DNA from: Methylotenera_A sp046594915
GTDB taxonomy: Bacteria; Pseudomonadota; Gammaproteobacteria; Burkholderiales; Methylophilaceae
Direction of reading: 5' to 3'
Length of the DNA: 32,533 nt
Assembly: GCA_046594915.1 (NCBI GenBank)
Contig: JBKJRC010000001.1
Location: 1-32,533 of the forward strand
Both the position numbers and the translations under genes were made by a program. Of the stretch, positions 25,980-32,082 are shown piece by piece (positions within the stretch are counted from its first letter, which is position 1; each line of letters begins with the position of its first letter). Under the pieces are notes generated by a model. That model was not told where the DNA came from, did not search any database, and saw nothing but the letters and a program-made list of their open reading frames with translations.

Positions 25980-26432
25980 ATGACTGATGCCGATAAACAA
26001 CCTGAAATGACCGAAAAAAAAGATACTGATTTAAGCATTGGCGAGCGCATTCAAAAAAGGCGTAAAGAGCTCGGTTTAAGTGCTGATGAATTGGCAGCTT
26101 TAACTGCACTTTATTACTTTGAAAATGTGCCAGAAAAAGAAAGAGGGTTATCAAGCCAAACTTTATATCGTTATGAAAAGAACGAACGCGAGCCTGCTTT
26201 TAGAGAAATAAAATTACTTTGTGGGGCTTTAAATGTATCAGCTGATTGGCTTGTATTTGGTCAATTATGGAATGTTGAGCAAGAAGTTGATAGCAAGTTA
26301 GCATCCGAATTGAGAGCGCTGGTACAAAGCGCAAGTAATACACGGATGATAGATATGCTTAAAGGACAGAACAAAACGCGTAATGAATATCATCAAATGA
26401 AACTAATGGATATTAAAAGCAAGAAGAAATAA
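25980..26432 (+). CDS. XRE-family HTH transcriptional regulator
   Basis: A 150-aa protein with an N-terminal helix-turn-helix (about 18-80): IGERIQKRRKELGLSADELAALT, then an acidic insertion (YYFENVPEKERG) before the recognition part LSSQTLYRYEKNEREPAF and LLCGALNVSADWLVFG. This is the lambda-repressor-like (Cro/CI) fold with a slightly expanded loop. The C-terminal 55 residues are helical and probably serve oligomerisation; there is no LexA-type peptidase domain, so it is not a self-cleaving repressor. The likely role is control of the divergent promoters just upstream and perhaps of the operon that follows. Confidence 0.85.
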   Translation: MTDADKQPEMTEKKDTDLSIGERIQKRRKELGLSADELAALTALYYFENVPEKERGLSSQTLYRYEKNEREPAFREIKLLCGALNVSADWLVFGQLWNVEQEVDSKLASELRALVQSASNTRMIDMLKGQNKTRNEYHQMKLMDIKSKKK

Positions 26433-26554
26433 TCCGATAGGTATAAATTTATTATAATAATTTATCCGAATAGATTGACAACCTAAAAATCAAAGTTTAT
26501 TATTACTCCGAATAGTCTATATTTTATAGATTTTTATAACCAAACGGAGTAATT
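26433..26554 (+). promoter_or_regulatory. Promoter of the HTH-rep-int operon with iterated TCCGAATAG sites
   Basis: A near-consensus sigma-70 promoter: TTGACA (26475-26480), 17-nt spacer, TATTAT (26498-26503). Repeats TCCGATAG (26433-26440), TCCGAATAG (26465-26473) and TCCGAATAG (26507-26515) have start-to-start distances of 32 and 42 bp, close to 3 and 4 helical turns. One abuts the -35 and one covers the expected start site. An inverted pair ATTACTCCG (26502-26510) and CGGAGTAAT (26545-26553) places the Shine-Dalgarno CGGAG inside the right arm. A TCTATA/TATAGA hairpin lies between (26516-26530). Confidence 0.7.
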
Positions 26555-27214
26555 ATGAGTCTTATCACTGCACAACAATCACGTGACGCTCGTCGCGAAC
26601 TCAGCTTATCACAAACAGACGTAACCAAAGCATTAGATCTTAATCGTCAATATCTTAGTGAATTCGAAACAGGTTTTTCAACTCGTTTAACAAGCGCTCA
26701 ATTAAAAAAACTACGCAAATTTTATGAAAATAAAATTGAAGAGTTTAATAGTAATGGGGAAGAAATTGAGCTTTCTTTTGGATCGGATGAAATAGAAGAT
26801 CCAATTATATCCTTAGAGAAACATCAAGCTAAACGTCTTACCTTTAAAGTGGGCGATGAAATCTCAGATGAAGATTTTAATAGTGCTCTAAAGGCTATTC
26901 AGACAAACGATTTGAGATTGGCCGAAATATTAAATGTAACTGCTTCCAGAGATGAAGGATTTTTGGGTGACGGCAATTTTACACCTGAAGCACTTACAAA
27001 CTTTCGTGAAGCTTTCTCTCGCCTTTCTTCTAATTATTTAATTATTAGGTCACTAACAGGATGGCCTATTCTTGGGTTATCTGCGGGTAACGTAAATCCA
27101 TCAAAAGATAGTATTTTCGCTTTATTACAGAGTGAATTCGTAAAGTCATTCAGAAGTTACGACGAGGTTGATCTAGTATTTGGTAGCGATGTTATGGCTA
27201 CTGGGAGCGAATAA
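26555..27214 (+). CDS. HTH-domain regulator, first gene of the replication operon
   Basis: A 219-aa protein whose first 60 residues form an XRE-like helix-turn-helix (AQQSRDARRELSLSQTDVTKALDLNRQYLSEFETG). The remainder (about 70-219) is acidic and matches no family recognised here. It is the first gene of a tightly packed plus-strand set: its TAA overlaps the ATG of the 47-aa gene, whose end in turn overlaps rep. A regulator leading the replication genes and bordered by iterated sites suggests autoregulation or copy control, which is inference. The strong RBS CGGAG is 5 nt from the ATG. Confidence 0.75.
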   Translation: MSLITAQQSRDARRELSLSQTDVTKALDLNRQYLSEFETGFSTRLTSAQLKKLRKFYENKIEEFNSNGEEIELSFGSDEIEDPIISLEKHQAKRLTFKVGDEISDEDFNSALKAIQTNDLRLAEILNVTASRDEGFLGDGNFTPEALTNFREAFSRLSSNYLIIRSLTGWPILGLSAGNVNPSKDSIFALLQSEFVKSFRSYDEVDLVFGSDVMATGSE

Positions 27215-27357
27215 TGAGCTTATTGCCAATTAAAGCCTTTCCCATAAATAATTCCGTAACTACCTCTAATGGCTTTGCACTTGCTGTAATTGTTGGTCTT
27301 GTTTTTTTTATAGCAACACAAAAAAAAGTTCTCAAAAATGAATCCTCAACGTATTAA
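27214..27357 (+). CDS. Small single-span membrane protein
   Basis: A 47-aa reading frame that fills the gap between the HTH gene and rep. It starts at the TAATG overlap with the HTH gene and ends 20 bp inside rep in another frame. The protein starts MSLLPIKAFPINNSVTTSNG, then has one hydrophobic helix (residues about 21-34, FALAVIVGLVFFIA) and a basic tail (TQKKVLKNESSTY), i.e. an N-out/C-in positive-inside pattern. The overlaps at both ends indicate a translationally coupled gene. It is not recognised; it could be a small membrane or holin-like protein, or a phage coat-type peptide, but none of these can be shown. Confidence 0.6.
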   Translation: MSLLPIKAFPINNSVTTSNGFALAVIVGLVFFIATQKKVLKNESSTY

Positions 27358-28972
27358 TGATTTAGATAAAAGAGCATACGCGCGTGAAATGCGCGTATGG
27401 AATCATCCGAATGTAACTGAGGAAATTGCAAATTCTGTTATAGAGCCACTTCACAGACCATTTGTTGCAAACAAGCTCGCTAAAATTCCCATTGATTTTC
27501 ATAAACCAATATTAGTGGAGTATGTTGACCGTTCAAAAAATGGTGACGAGGCTAACGCAAACAAATGGCTTCGTGAAAGTGTTGACGAAACATTCGCAAA
27601 CAATGGATTAGCCCTAAATGCTGATGATGATGATATTAGTGATTATGCTGAGGGCAAGGCAAAAATGATCCAAAATGTCTTAGCGACACAAATGATCTCA
27701 GTCTCTGATTCAGTAATAAATTGGATTGAAGAAATATGCGAAAACGCAGGTATTAACCCACCTCATCAGAATTCACTACTAAGCAAAATACAACGTGTTT
27801 GCGATCCTAAATGGTGGCGGAAAAGGTTAAGAAAAGATCTCATGCAAAGGCGTGAAGCTGGGGCTATTAAAATGGGATTCGTTCACAGCAAAACAGGTCT
27901 ATACATTTCTAATTACGGTTTAGAGCGTCAACGACAACAAAATAAAAGAAGCCTAGAGTTTTTACGAGGAATGGAAGCTATTAATGAGCTTGGTGAAGTA
28001 ATAGACCTTTCAGAAATCTTCAATAGCAATGTCTGTAATCCTAAAGTAAGATTTATTGAAATGGTTACACGAGTAAAAGGCATTGAAGAATATGCAAAAC
28101 AGCTCGGATTAATTGGAATGTTTACTACAACCACCTGCCCCAGCTCAATGCATGCAAGGCATAAGGAATCAAGTCGTAGAAATAGTAAATACGATGGCAC
28201 AACCCCTAAGGAAGCGCATCAATATCTTTGTAAGCAATGGTCAAAAACACGTGCTGAATGCAATCGTCAAGGAATAGATTTTTTATTCCTTAGAATTGCT
28301 GAACCTCATCATGATGGAACGCCTCACTGGCACACACTTATTTTTGTAAATCCTCAACAAAAAGACAAACTATCTGAAATTATGATTCATTATGCGCTCG
28401 AGCGCGATGGTAACGAGCGGGGCGCAAAAGAAACTCGATTTAAAAGTGAAGACATTGATTTAAATAAGGGTTCTGCAGTCGGCTATGTAATCAAATATAT
28501 TGCAAAAAATATTGATGGTGAAAATGTCGGTTTAGACTATGAATCCGATAATGAGGACACATCGACAACCGTAGAGCGTGTTACTGCATGGGCGCGAACA
28601 TGGGGAATTCGCCAGTTCCAATTTTCAGAAAACTGCCCCGTCACGATATATCGTGAATTAAGAAAACTTAGAAGTACACCAAAAATTGAATCCATGCTTC
28701 CACACTGGAACGCATGCAATATAGGTGATTTTCATGGGTTTATTAATGCCATGATGGCTGCTCCGTTGACTTTAGTATTAGAAAAAAAGCAAAGCAATCG
28801 TTACCCAGATGAACAAATTAATGTAATTCGCGGGGTTAAATTAAATGATGAATTCCTTGAAACCCGAATCCATACATGGGTTTTTAGAAAAAAGGACAGC
28901 TCTGCTGTCCCTTGGACTTGTGTAAATAACTGTACTAACTTAATCAATAATTTTAAGAAAAAATATAATTAA
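27338..28972 (+). CDS. Rolling-circle replication endonuclease (P2 gpA-like, Phage_GPA family, HUH)
   Basis: A 544-aa initiator predicted to nick one strand at an origin and stay covalently bound to the 5' end. The metal-binding HUH motif is DGTPHWHTLIF (His330-Trp331-His332), and two active-site tyrosines occur four apart in GYVIKYIAKN (Y383, Y387), the arrangement of superfamily I Reps such as those of phiX174 and P2. The preceding MFTTTTCPSSMHA segment is the usual first conserved strand. Order upstream to downstream is HTH, membrane protein, rep, DUF4224, integrase, with no more than 4 bp or with overlap between genes. A complete catalytic set suggests an active enzyme; the nick site was not located. 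Confidence 0.9.
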   Translation: MNPQRINDLDKRAYAREMRVWNHPNVTEEIANSVIEPLHRPFVANKLAKIPIDFHKPILVEYVDRSKNGDEANANKWLRESVDETFANNGLALNADDDDISDYAEGKAKMIQNVLATQMISVSDSVINWIEEICENAGINPPHQNSLLSKIQRVCDPKWWRKRLRKDLMQRREAGAIKMGFVHSKTGLYISNYGLERQRQQNKRSLEFLRGMEAINELGEVIDLSEIFNSNVCNPKVRFIEMVTRVKGIEEYAKQLGLIGMFTTTTCPSSMHARHKESSRRNSKYDGTTPKEAHQYLCKQWSKTRAECNRQGIDFLFLRIAEPHHDGTPHWHTLIFVNPQQKDKLSEIMIHYALERDGNERGAKETRFKSEDIDLNKGSAVGYVIKYIAKNIDGENVGLDYESDNEDTSTTVERVTAWARTWGIRQFQFSENCPVTIYRELRKLRSTPKIESMLPHWNACNIGDFHGFINAMMAAPLTLVLEKKQSNRYPDEQINVIRGVKLNDEFLETRIHTWVFRKKDSSAVPWTCVNNCTNLINNFKKKYN

Positions 28973-28973
28973 T

Positions 28974-29186
28974 ATGTTATTTCTTACAATAGAAGAGTTA
29001 AGCGAATTAACAGGATTCAAATTAGCATCAGCACAATGCCGATGGCTAGACGATCATAATTATCCATATGACACTTGTAGAAGCGGAAAACCAAAAGTAC
29101 TACGTTCATATTTAGTAAATCGACTATGCCCTACATTAATCAGTTCTCGAGGCTTCGAAGAACCAAACTTTGAAGCATTAAATTAA
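28974..29186 (+). CDS. DUF4224 protein, integrase-associated
   Basis: A 70-aa protein with the DUF4224 pattern: FLTIEELSELTGFKLASAQC, RWLDDHNYPYD, and SGKPKVLRSYL. Such proteins typically sit immediately before a phage-type tyrosine integrase, as here (3 bp before the next ATG), and are candidates for excisionase or recombination directionality factors because of their small winged-helix-like size. The directionality role is inference. It starts 1 bp after the rep stop. Confidence 0.85.
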   Translation: MLFLTIEELSELTGFKLASAQCRWLDDHNYPYDTCRSGKPKVLRSYLVNRLCPTLISSRGFEEPNFEALN

Positions 29187-29189
29187 GCT

Positions 29190-30191
29190 ATGGGACGCCG
29201 TCGTACTAATAACTTAGGGCTTCCGCGACATATGCACTTAAAGCATGGTGCTTATTATTTTGTAGGTCGTGATAAAAAATGGATTCGATTATCTGAAGAT
29301 AAAGCACTCGCACTTTCAAAATGGGCAGAATTAGAGGGTGAAACGCCATTTCCAAATAATATGGAAAAACCAATCAAGGGTAGTGTTGGTGAGCTTATTT
29401 CGCGCTATATGATAGAAATAGCACCACGCAAAGCGGCGAGTACATACAAGGGCAATAAGATAGAAGCTGAAAATCTAAAAAAAGTATTTAACAAAGTACA
29501 AGCTCATGCGGTGCTTCCAACTCATATAGCAAAATACCTTGATAAACGAGGTCAAACCTCACCTGTACGCGCTAATCGTGAAATTTCGTTACTATCCCAT
29601 ATCTTAAGTTATGGCATGCGCTGGGGTGCTTTAAACAGTAACCCATGTATAGGTGTTGCAAAGCATAAAGAAAAAGGTCGTGACCGTTATATTACTGACA
29701 GTGAGTTTCAAGGTGTTAGAAGTATTGCAAGCGAATTGATAGCAGCCGTTATGGACTTTGCCTACATAACAGCATTGCGCAAAGGTGACATTTTAACCTT
29801 AAAGCTTGATCAAATAACCGAAGAAGGTATACGGATAAAGCAATCTAAAACAGGCGCCAAGCAACTTTATGAGTGGTCTGGAGGGCTTCATGAAGTGATT
29901 GACCGTGCTAAGGCTATAAATCAATCTTTACGTGCCACACACCTATTTTGTACTCGTCAAGGCAAGCCATATTCAGATGCGGGATTTAAAGCAATGTGGA
30001 ATCGAGTACAGGTTAAATGGGCCGAGTCTGGGGGTCAGCGTTTTACATTCCATGACATTAGAGCTAAAGCCTTAACTGATGCAAAAAAAATGGGAATGGA
30101 TGCACAGTCTTTAGCAGGTCATAAAAATGCATCTATGACTGAACGTTATATTAAACAAAGAGAGTTTAAAATTATAAAACCATTAAGATAA
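29190..30191 (+). CDS. int: Phage-type tyrosine recombinase (integrase)
   Basis: A 333-aa site-specific recombinase that integrates the element into tRNA-His. The N-terminal arm-binding part begins GRRRTNNLGLPRHMHLKHG, a core-binding SAM-like domain is at about 64-150, and the catalytic domain has R197 (ITALRKGD), a beta-hairpin Lys in QSKTG (about 220), HxxR at 288-291 (FHDIRAKAL), H311 (LAGHKN) and the nucleophile Y320 (TERYIKQ). All catalytic residues are present, so it is probably functional. It is the last plus-strand gene; its stop overlaps the end of the convergent cargo gene by 9 bp. It lies about 0.9 kb from attR. Confidence 0.93.
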   Translation: MGRRRTNNLGLPRHMHLKHGAYYFVGRDKKWIRLSEDKALALSKWAELEGETPFPNNMEKPIKGSVGELISRYMIEIAPRKAASTYKGNKIEAENLKKVFNKVQAHAVLPTHIAKYLDKRGQTSPVRANREISLLSHILSYGMRWGALNSNPCIGVAKHKEKGRDRYITDSEFQGVRSIASELIAAVMDFAYITALRKGDILTLKLDQITEEGIRIKQSKTGAKQLYEWSGGLHEVIDRAKAINQSLRATHLFCTRQGKPYSDAGFKAMWNRVQVKWAESGGQRFTFHDIRAKALTDAKKMGMDAQSLAGHKNASMTERYIKQREFKIIKPLR

Positions 30192-31022
30192 TCCAATTAT
30201 TGTATCGACTTCGTATGAACACTCTTTTGATGAAATTAATCCGGCAAGAAAAGCATCTCTAAAATTTGGTTCGAAAATATCTGGAGTTTTGCTTTTACAA
30301 ATACTTTTTAAGTTTTTGCCGTAACTTTTTAGTTTAGCTATTAAAAACATACAGCTATGAATTCCATCATCACAACGAGTAAAAAGATTTTTGGCAGTGA
30401 TAATGTTTTGAGCATCAAAACAATCATTGTATTCAAACCCATAATAAAGCATATTTTCTGCAATATTTTGTTCTTCTGTGAAGGTTTTGAAAATTGATAA
30501 ATATTCGTTGGTACTTTTATTGCTGAGTTGAATTGAAGATTTTAATAACTTTATTGATTCATCAAGAGAAGAAAATGCTGTTATTGCTTTCTCATCAAGT
30601 GATAAATCATTAAATATTATCTTTTGCAGGTTAATAGTATCAATTTGTGGTTCAACAAAAATAATACTTTCTCTTACATGCTCGAAATTTTTTATATTTC
30701 CGCCATTTTTTAGAAATAAATCAAGCTTTTTTCAATTATTAAAAAATGTCTCATTGTAAGATTTATAATCTCTCATATTAGAAATTAAGCTGTAGTTGAT
30801 ATGAGCAACAATTGCAATTGCAGCATTTACATTTCTAATTTCTTTTAATAAATTTTCTTCCTTTTTTAACCTTTCAATTACTCTCTGCGCACTCGTGGCT
30901 CCCAAATAAGCACCTAAACCAGATGCTAGTAAAGGTATAGTAAAATTTTTGTTTACTGAAGCTTCTAAAAGATTATTTAAAAAACAAGAAATGTATGGAA
31001 TCAAATTATCAAGTGTCATCAT
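30183..31022 (-). pseudogene. AT-rich membrane-anchored cargo gene interrupted by an in-frame TGA
   Basis: Reading frames 31022-30732 and 30734-30183 are one continuous frame of 280 codons broken only by a TGA at 30732-30734; coding character continues on both sides. The full product would be about 278 aa. An N-terminal hydrophobic segment (residues about 28-43, TIPLLASGLGAYLGAT) is followed by a helical stretch (KKEENLLKEIRNVNAAIAIV), a long helical middle, and a C-terminus with RCDDGIHSCMFLIAKLKSYG. This plan recalls uncharacterised membrane proteins often seen in mobile elements; a defence role would be speculation. Sampled segments are only 22-25% GC, far below its neighbours, suggesting separate acquisition. 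Readthrough or a sequencing error are alternatives. Confidence 0.65.
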
Positions 31023-31057
31023 AAATTATTAACGAATTAGATATTGATAATTATAAG

Positions 31058-31079
31058 ATAGTAGACAAATGTCTACTAT
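31058..31079. repeat. 22-bp palindrome, candidate integrase/excisionase arm site, right
   Basis: Perfect 10-bp arms ATAGTAGACA and its complement around a central AA. The right arm with its next base (TGTCTACTATT, 31070-31080) is identical to 24434-24444 at the other end of the element. As RNA on the minus strand it would also form a hairpin, but no U-tract follows, so a terminator is less likely. Confidence 0.6.
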
Positions 31080-31125
31080 TCAATATATTTTGTAATGTAG
31101 TGAATTTTGAGAAGGCTTTTGGAAT

Positions 31126-31171
31126 ATGGGGTGGCTGATGGGGCTCGAACCCACGACAACAGGAATCACAA
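31126..31171. repeat. attR: 46-bp repeat within tRNA-His
   Basis: Perfect copy of 24333-24378. It covers the CCA end, 3' acceptor strand, T-arm, variable loop and anticodon arm up to the base just 5' of the anticodon (31126 to 31171 on the plus strand), so integration kept the tRNA gene intact. Confidence 0.93.
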
Positions 31172-31203
31172 TCCTGGACTCTACCAACTGAGCTACAGCC
31201 ACC
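31127..31203 (-). tRNA. tRNA-His (GTG anticodon)
   Basis: A complete cloverleaf on the minus strand: acceptor GTGGCTG paired with CAGCCAC, discriminator C73 and encoded CCA, an extra G at -1 (31203), which is the identity element for histidine, D-arm AGCTCAGTTGGTAGAG, anticodon loop ATTGTGA with GTG at 31167-31169, and T-loop GTTCGAGCC. It serves as the integration target of the adjacent element and is the last tRNA of a Pro-Arg-His cluster. Confidence 0.97.
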
Positions 31204-31239
31204 ATTGAAACAAAACGTCTGAAACACCAAAAGCAGATA

Positions 31240-31316
31240 TGGTCTGCCCGACAGGAATCGAACCTGTAACCCCCAGCTTAGAAGGCTGGTGCTCTATCCG
31301 GTTGAGCTACGGGCAG
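31240..31316 (-). tRNA. tRNA-Arg (TCT anticodon)
   Basis: Complete cloverleaf on the minus strand: acceptor CTGCCCG paired with CGGGCAG, discriminator A, encoded CCA (31240-31242), D-arm GCTCAACCGGATAGAGC, anticodon stem CAGCC/GGCTG-type with loop CTTCTAA (TCT, reads AGA/AGG), T-loop GTTCGATTC. Located between tRNA-Pro and tRNA-His. Confidence 0.96.
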
Positions 31317-31374
31317 ATTGGTTACAAATAACGACTTTTTAAAACGAGACCACTGGTAATTAAACCAAAGTTAC

Positions 31375-31451
31375 TGGTCGGCGTGGAGAGATTCGAACTC
31401 CCGACATCCTGCTCCCAAAGCAGGCGCGCTACCAGGCTACGCTACACCCCG
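31375..31451 (-). tRNA. tRNA-Pro (TGG anticodon) with an acceptor-stem G:G mismatch
   Basis: Cloverleaf on the minus strand: 5' CGGGGTG, D-arm GCGTAGCCTGGTAGCGC, anticodon loop TTTGGGA (TGG), T-loop GTTCGAATC, 3' strand CACGCCG, discriminator A and encoded CCA (31375-31377). The acceptor pairs everywhere except position 4:69, which is G:G where C69 would be expected. First tRNA of the cluster. Confidence 0.94.
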
Positions 31452-31461
31452 AGAACGCGGC

Positions 31462-31490
31462 ACTATACAGGGCATGCGATAAAAAATCAA
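31462..31490 (-). promoter_or_regulatory. Promoter of the tRNA-Pro-Arg-His operon
   Basis: Minus strand TTGATT (31485-31490), 17-nt spacer, TATAGT (31462-31467), just after the pgsA stop. The bases following the -10 are GC-rich (GCCGCG), the discriminator type seen at stringently controlled stable-RNA promoters. The predicted start is only a few bases before the mature tRNA-Pro 5' end. Confidence 0.65.
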
Positions 31491-31491
31491 T

Positions 31492-32067
31492 TTACTGACG
31501 CGGTTTTTTGTTAATTTTCGGCAGCGCGAGCATTAAATAAAAAATCATGGACCACATGGTCAGCAGCGCAGCCAAGTAAATCAACCACGTACCTATTGCA
31601 TGAGTCGGAAAACCAGCCAACGGTTCGTGATATAGCAACAGCAATACCGCAACCATCTGGGATACGGTCTTCATTTTTCCTAGCATGGAAACTGCGATGC
31701 TCCTGCTGTCGCCCAGTTGCGCCATCCATTCACGCAATGCAGAGATGGCAATCTCGCGGCCTATGATGATGATGGCGATAACCATATCCACATAGCCCAG
31801 ATCCACCAGCACGATCAATGCGGCAGCTACCATCAGCTTGTCAGCAACCGGATCAAGGAATGCGCCAAAGGCGGAAGTCTGGTTGAGGGCGCGCGCCAGA
31901 TAACCGTCCAGCCAGTCGGTCAGTGCGGCCAGCGCGAATATCAAGGCGCTGAGCTGGTGCTTGTGGTGCAGGCTGAGCACCGTATCCGGCAGGTAAAACA
32001 CGCCAATAAATACCGGTATCAGCAGGATGCGAAACCAGGTCAGGAGGTTGGGAATGTTGAGGGGCAT
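31492..32067 (-). CDS. pgsA: CDP-diacylglycerol-glycerol-3-phosphate 3-phosphatidyltransferase PgsA
   Basis: Makes phosphatidylglycerophosphate, the first step to phosphatidylglycerol and cardiolipin. The 191-aa polytopic protein starts MPLNIPNLLTWFRILLIPVF, characteristic of PgsA, and has the CDP-alcohol phosphotransferase motif DG-xx-AR-x8-G-xxx-D-xxx-D, seen as DWLDGYLAR (about 51-59) then GAFLDPVADK. Four or more membrane segments are visible. It is 15 bp downstream of uvrC, a common arrangement. Its codon usage (many CTG, GCC, GGC) and GC are richer than in the genes at the left of the window. Confidence 0.95.
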   Translation of the reverse strand: MPLNIPNLLTWFRILLIPVFIGVFYLPDTVLSLHHKHQLSALIFALAALTDWLDGYLARALNQTSAFGAFLDPVADKLMVAAALIVLVDLGYVDMVIAIIIIGREIAISALREWMAQLGDSRSIAVSMLGKMKTVSQMVAVLLLLYHEPLAGFPTHAIGTWLIYLAALLTMWSMIFYLMLALPKINKKPRQ

Positions 32068-32082
32068 GATATCTGTACAATC

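Larger units (their letters stand above)
24333..31171. mobile_element. Integrative element of about 6.8 kb with HUH replication endonuclease and tyrosine integrase
   Basis: Bounded by two perfect 46-bp copies of the 3' half of tRNA-His (24333-24378 and 31126-31171), a repeat-to-repeat distance of 6793 bp. The right copy is part of the intact tRNA gene and the left copy is the displaced tRNA end, so the element inserted at the anticodon-loop/3' region and restored the tRNA. Contents: DinD-like gene, 73-aa gene (minus), two HTH regulators, 47-aa membrane protein, P2 gpA-like HUH endonuclease, DUF4224 protein, integrase, broken AT-rich cargo gene (minus). No capsid, terminase, portal, Zot-like or mobilisation gene is seen. 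The class is inferred: satellite-like or plasmid-like integrative element. Confidence 0.88.

Noticed and set aside
24333..31171. Element as an inovirus prophage.
   Set aside because: No Zot/pI-like ATPase, coat or adsorption protein genes; only Rep and one small membrane protein are reminiscent.
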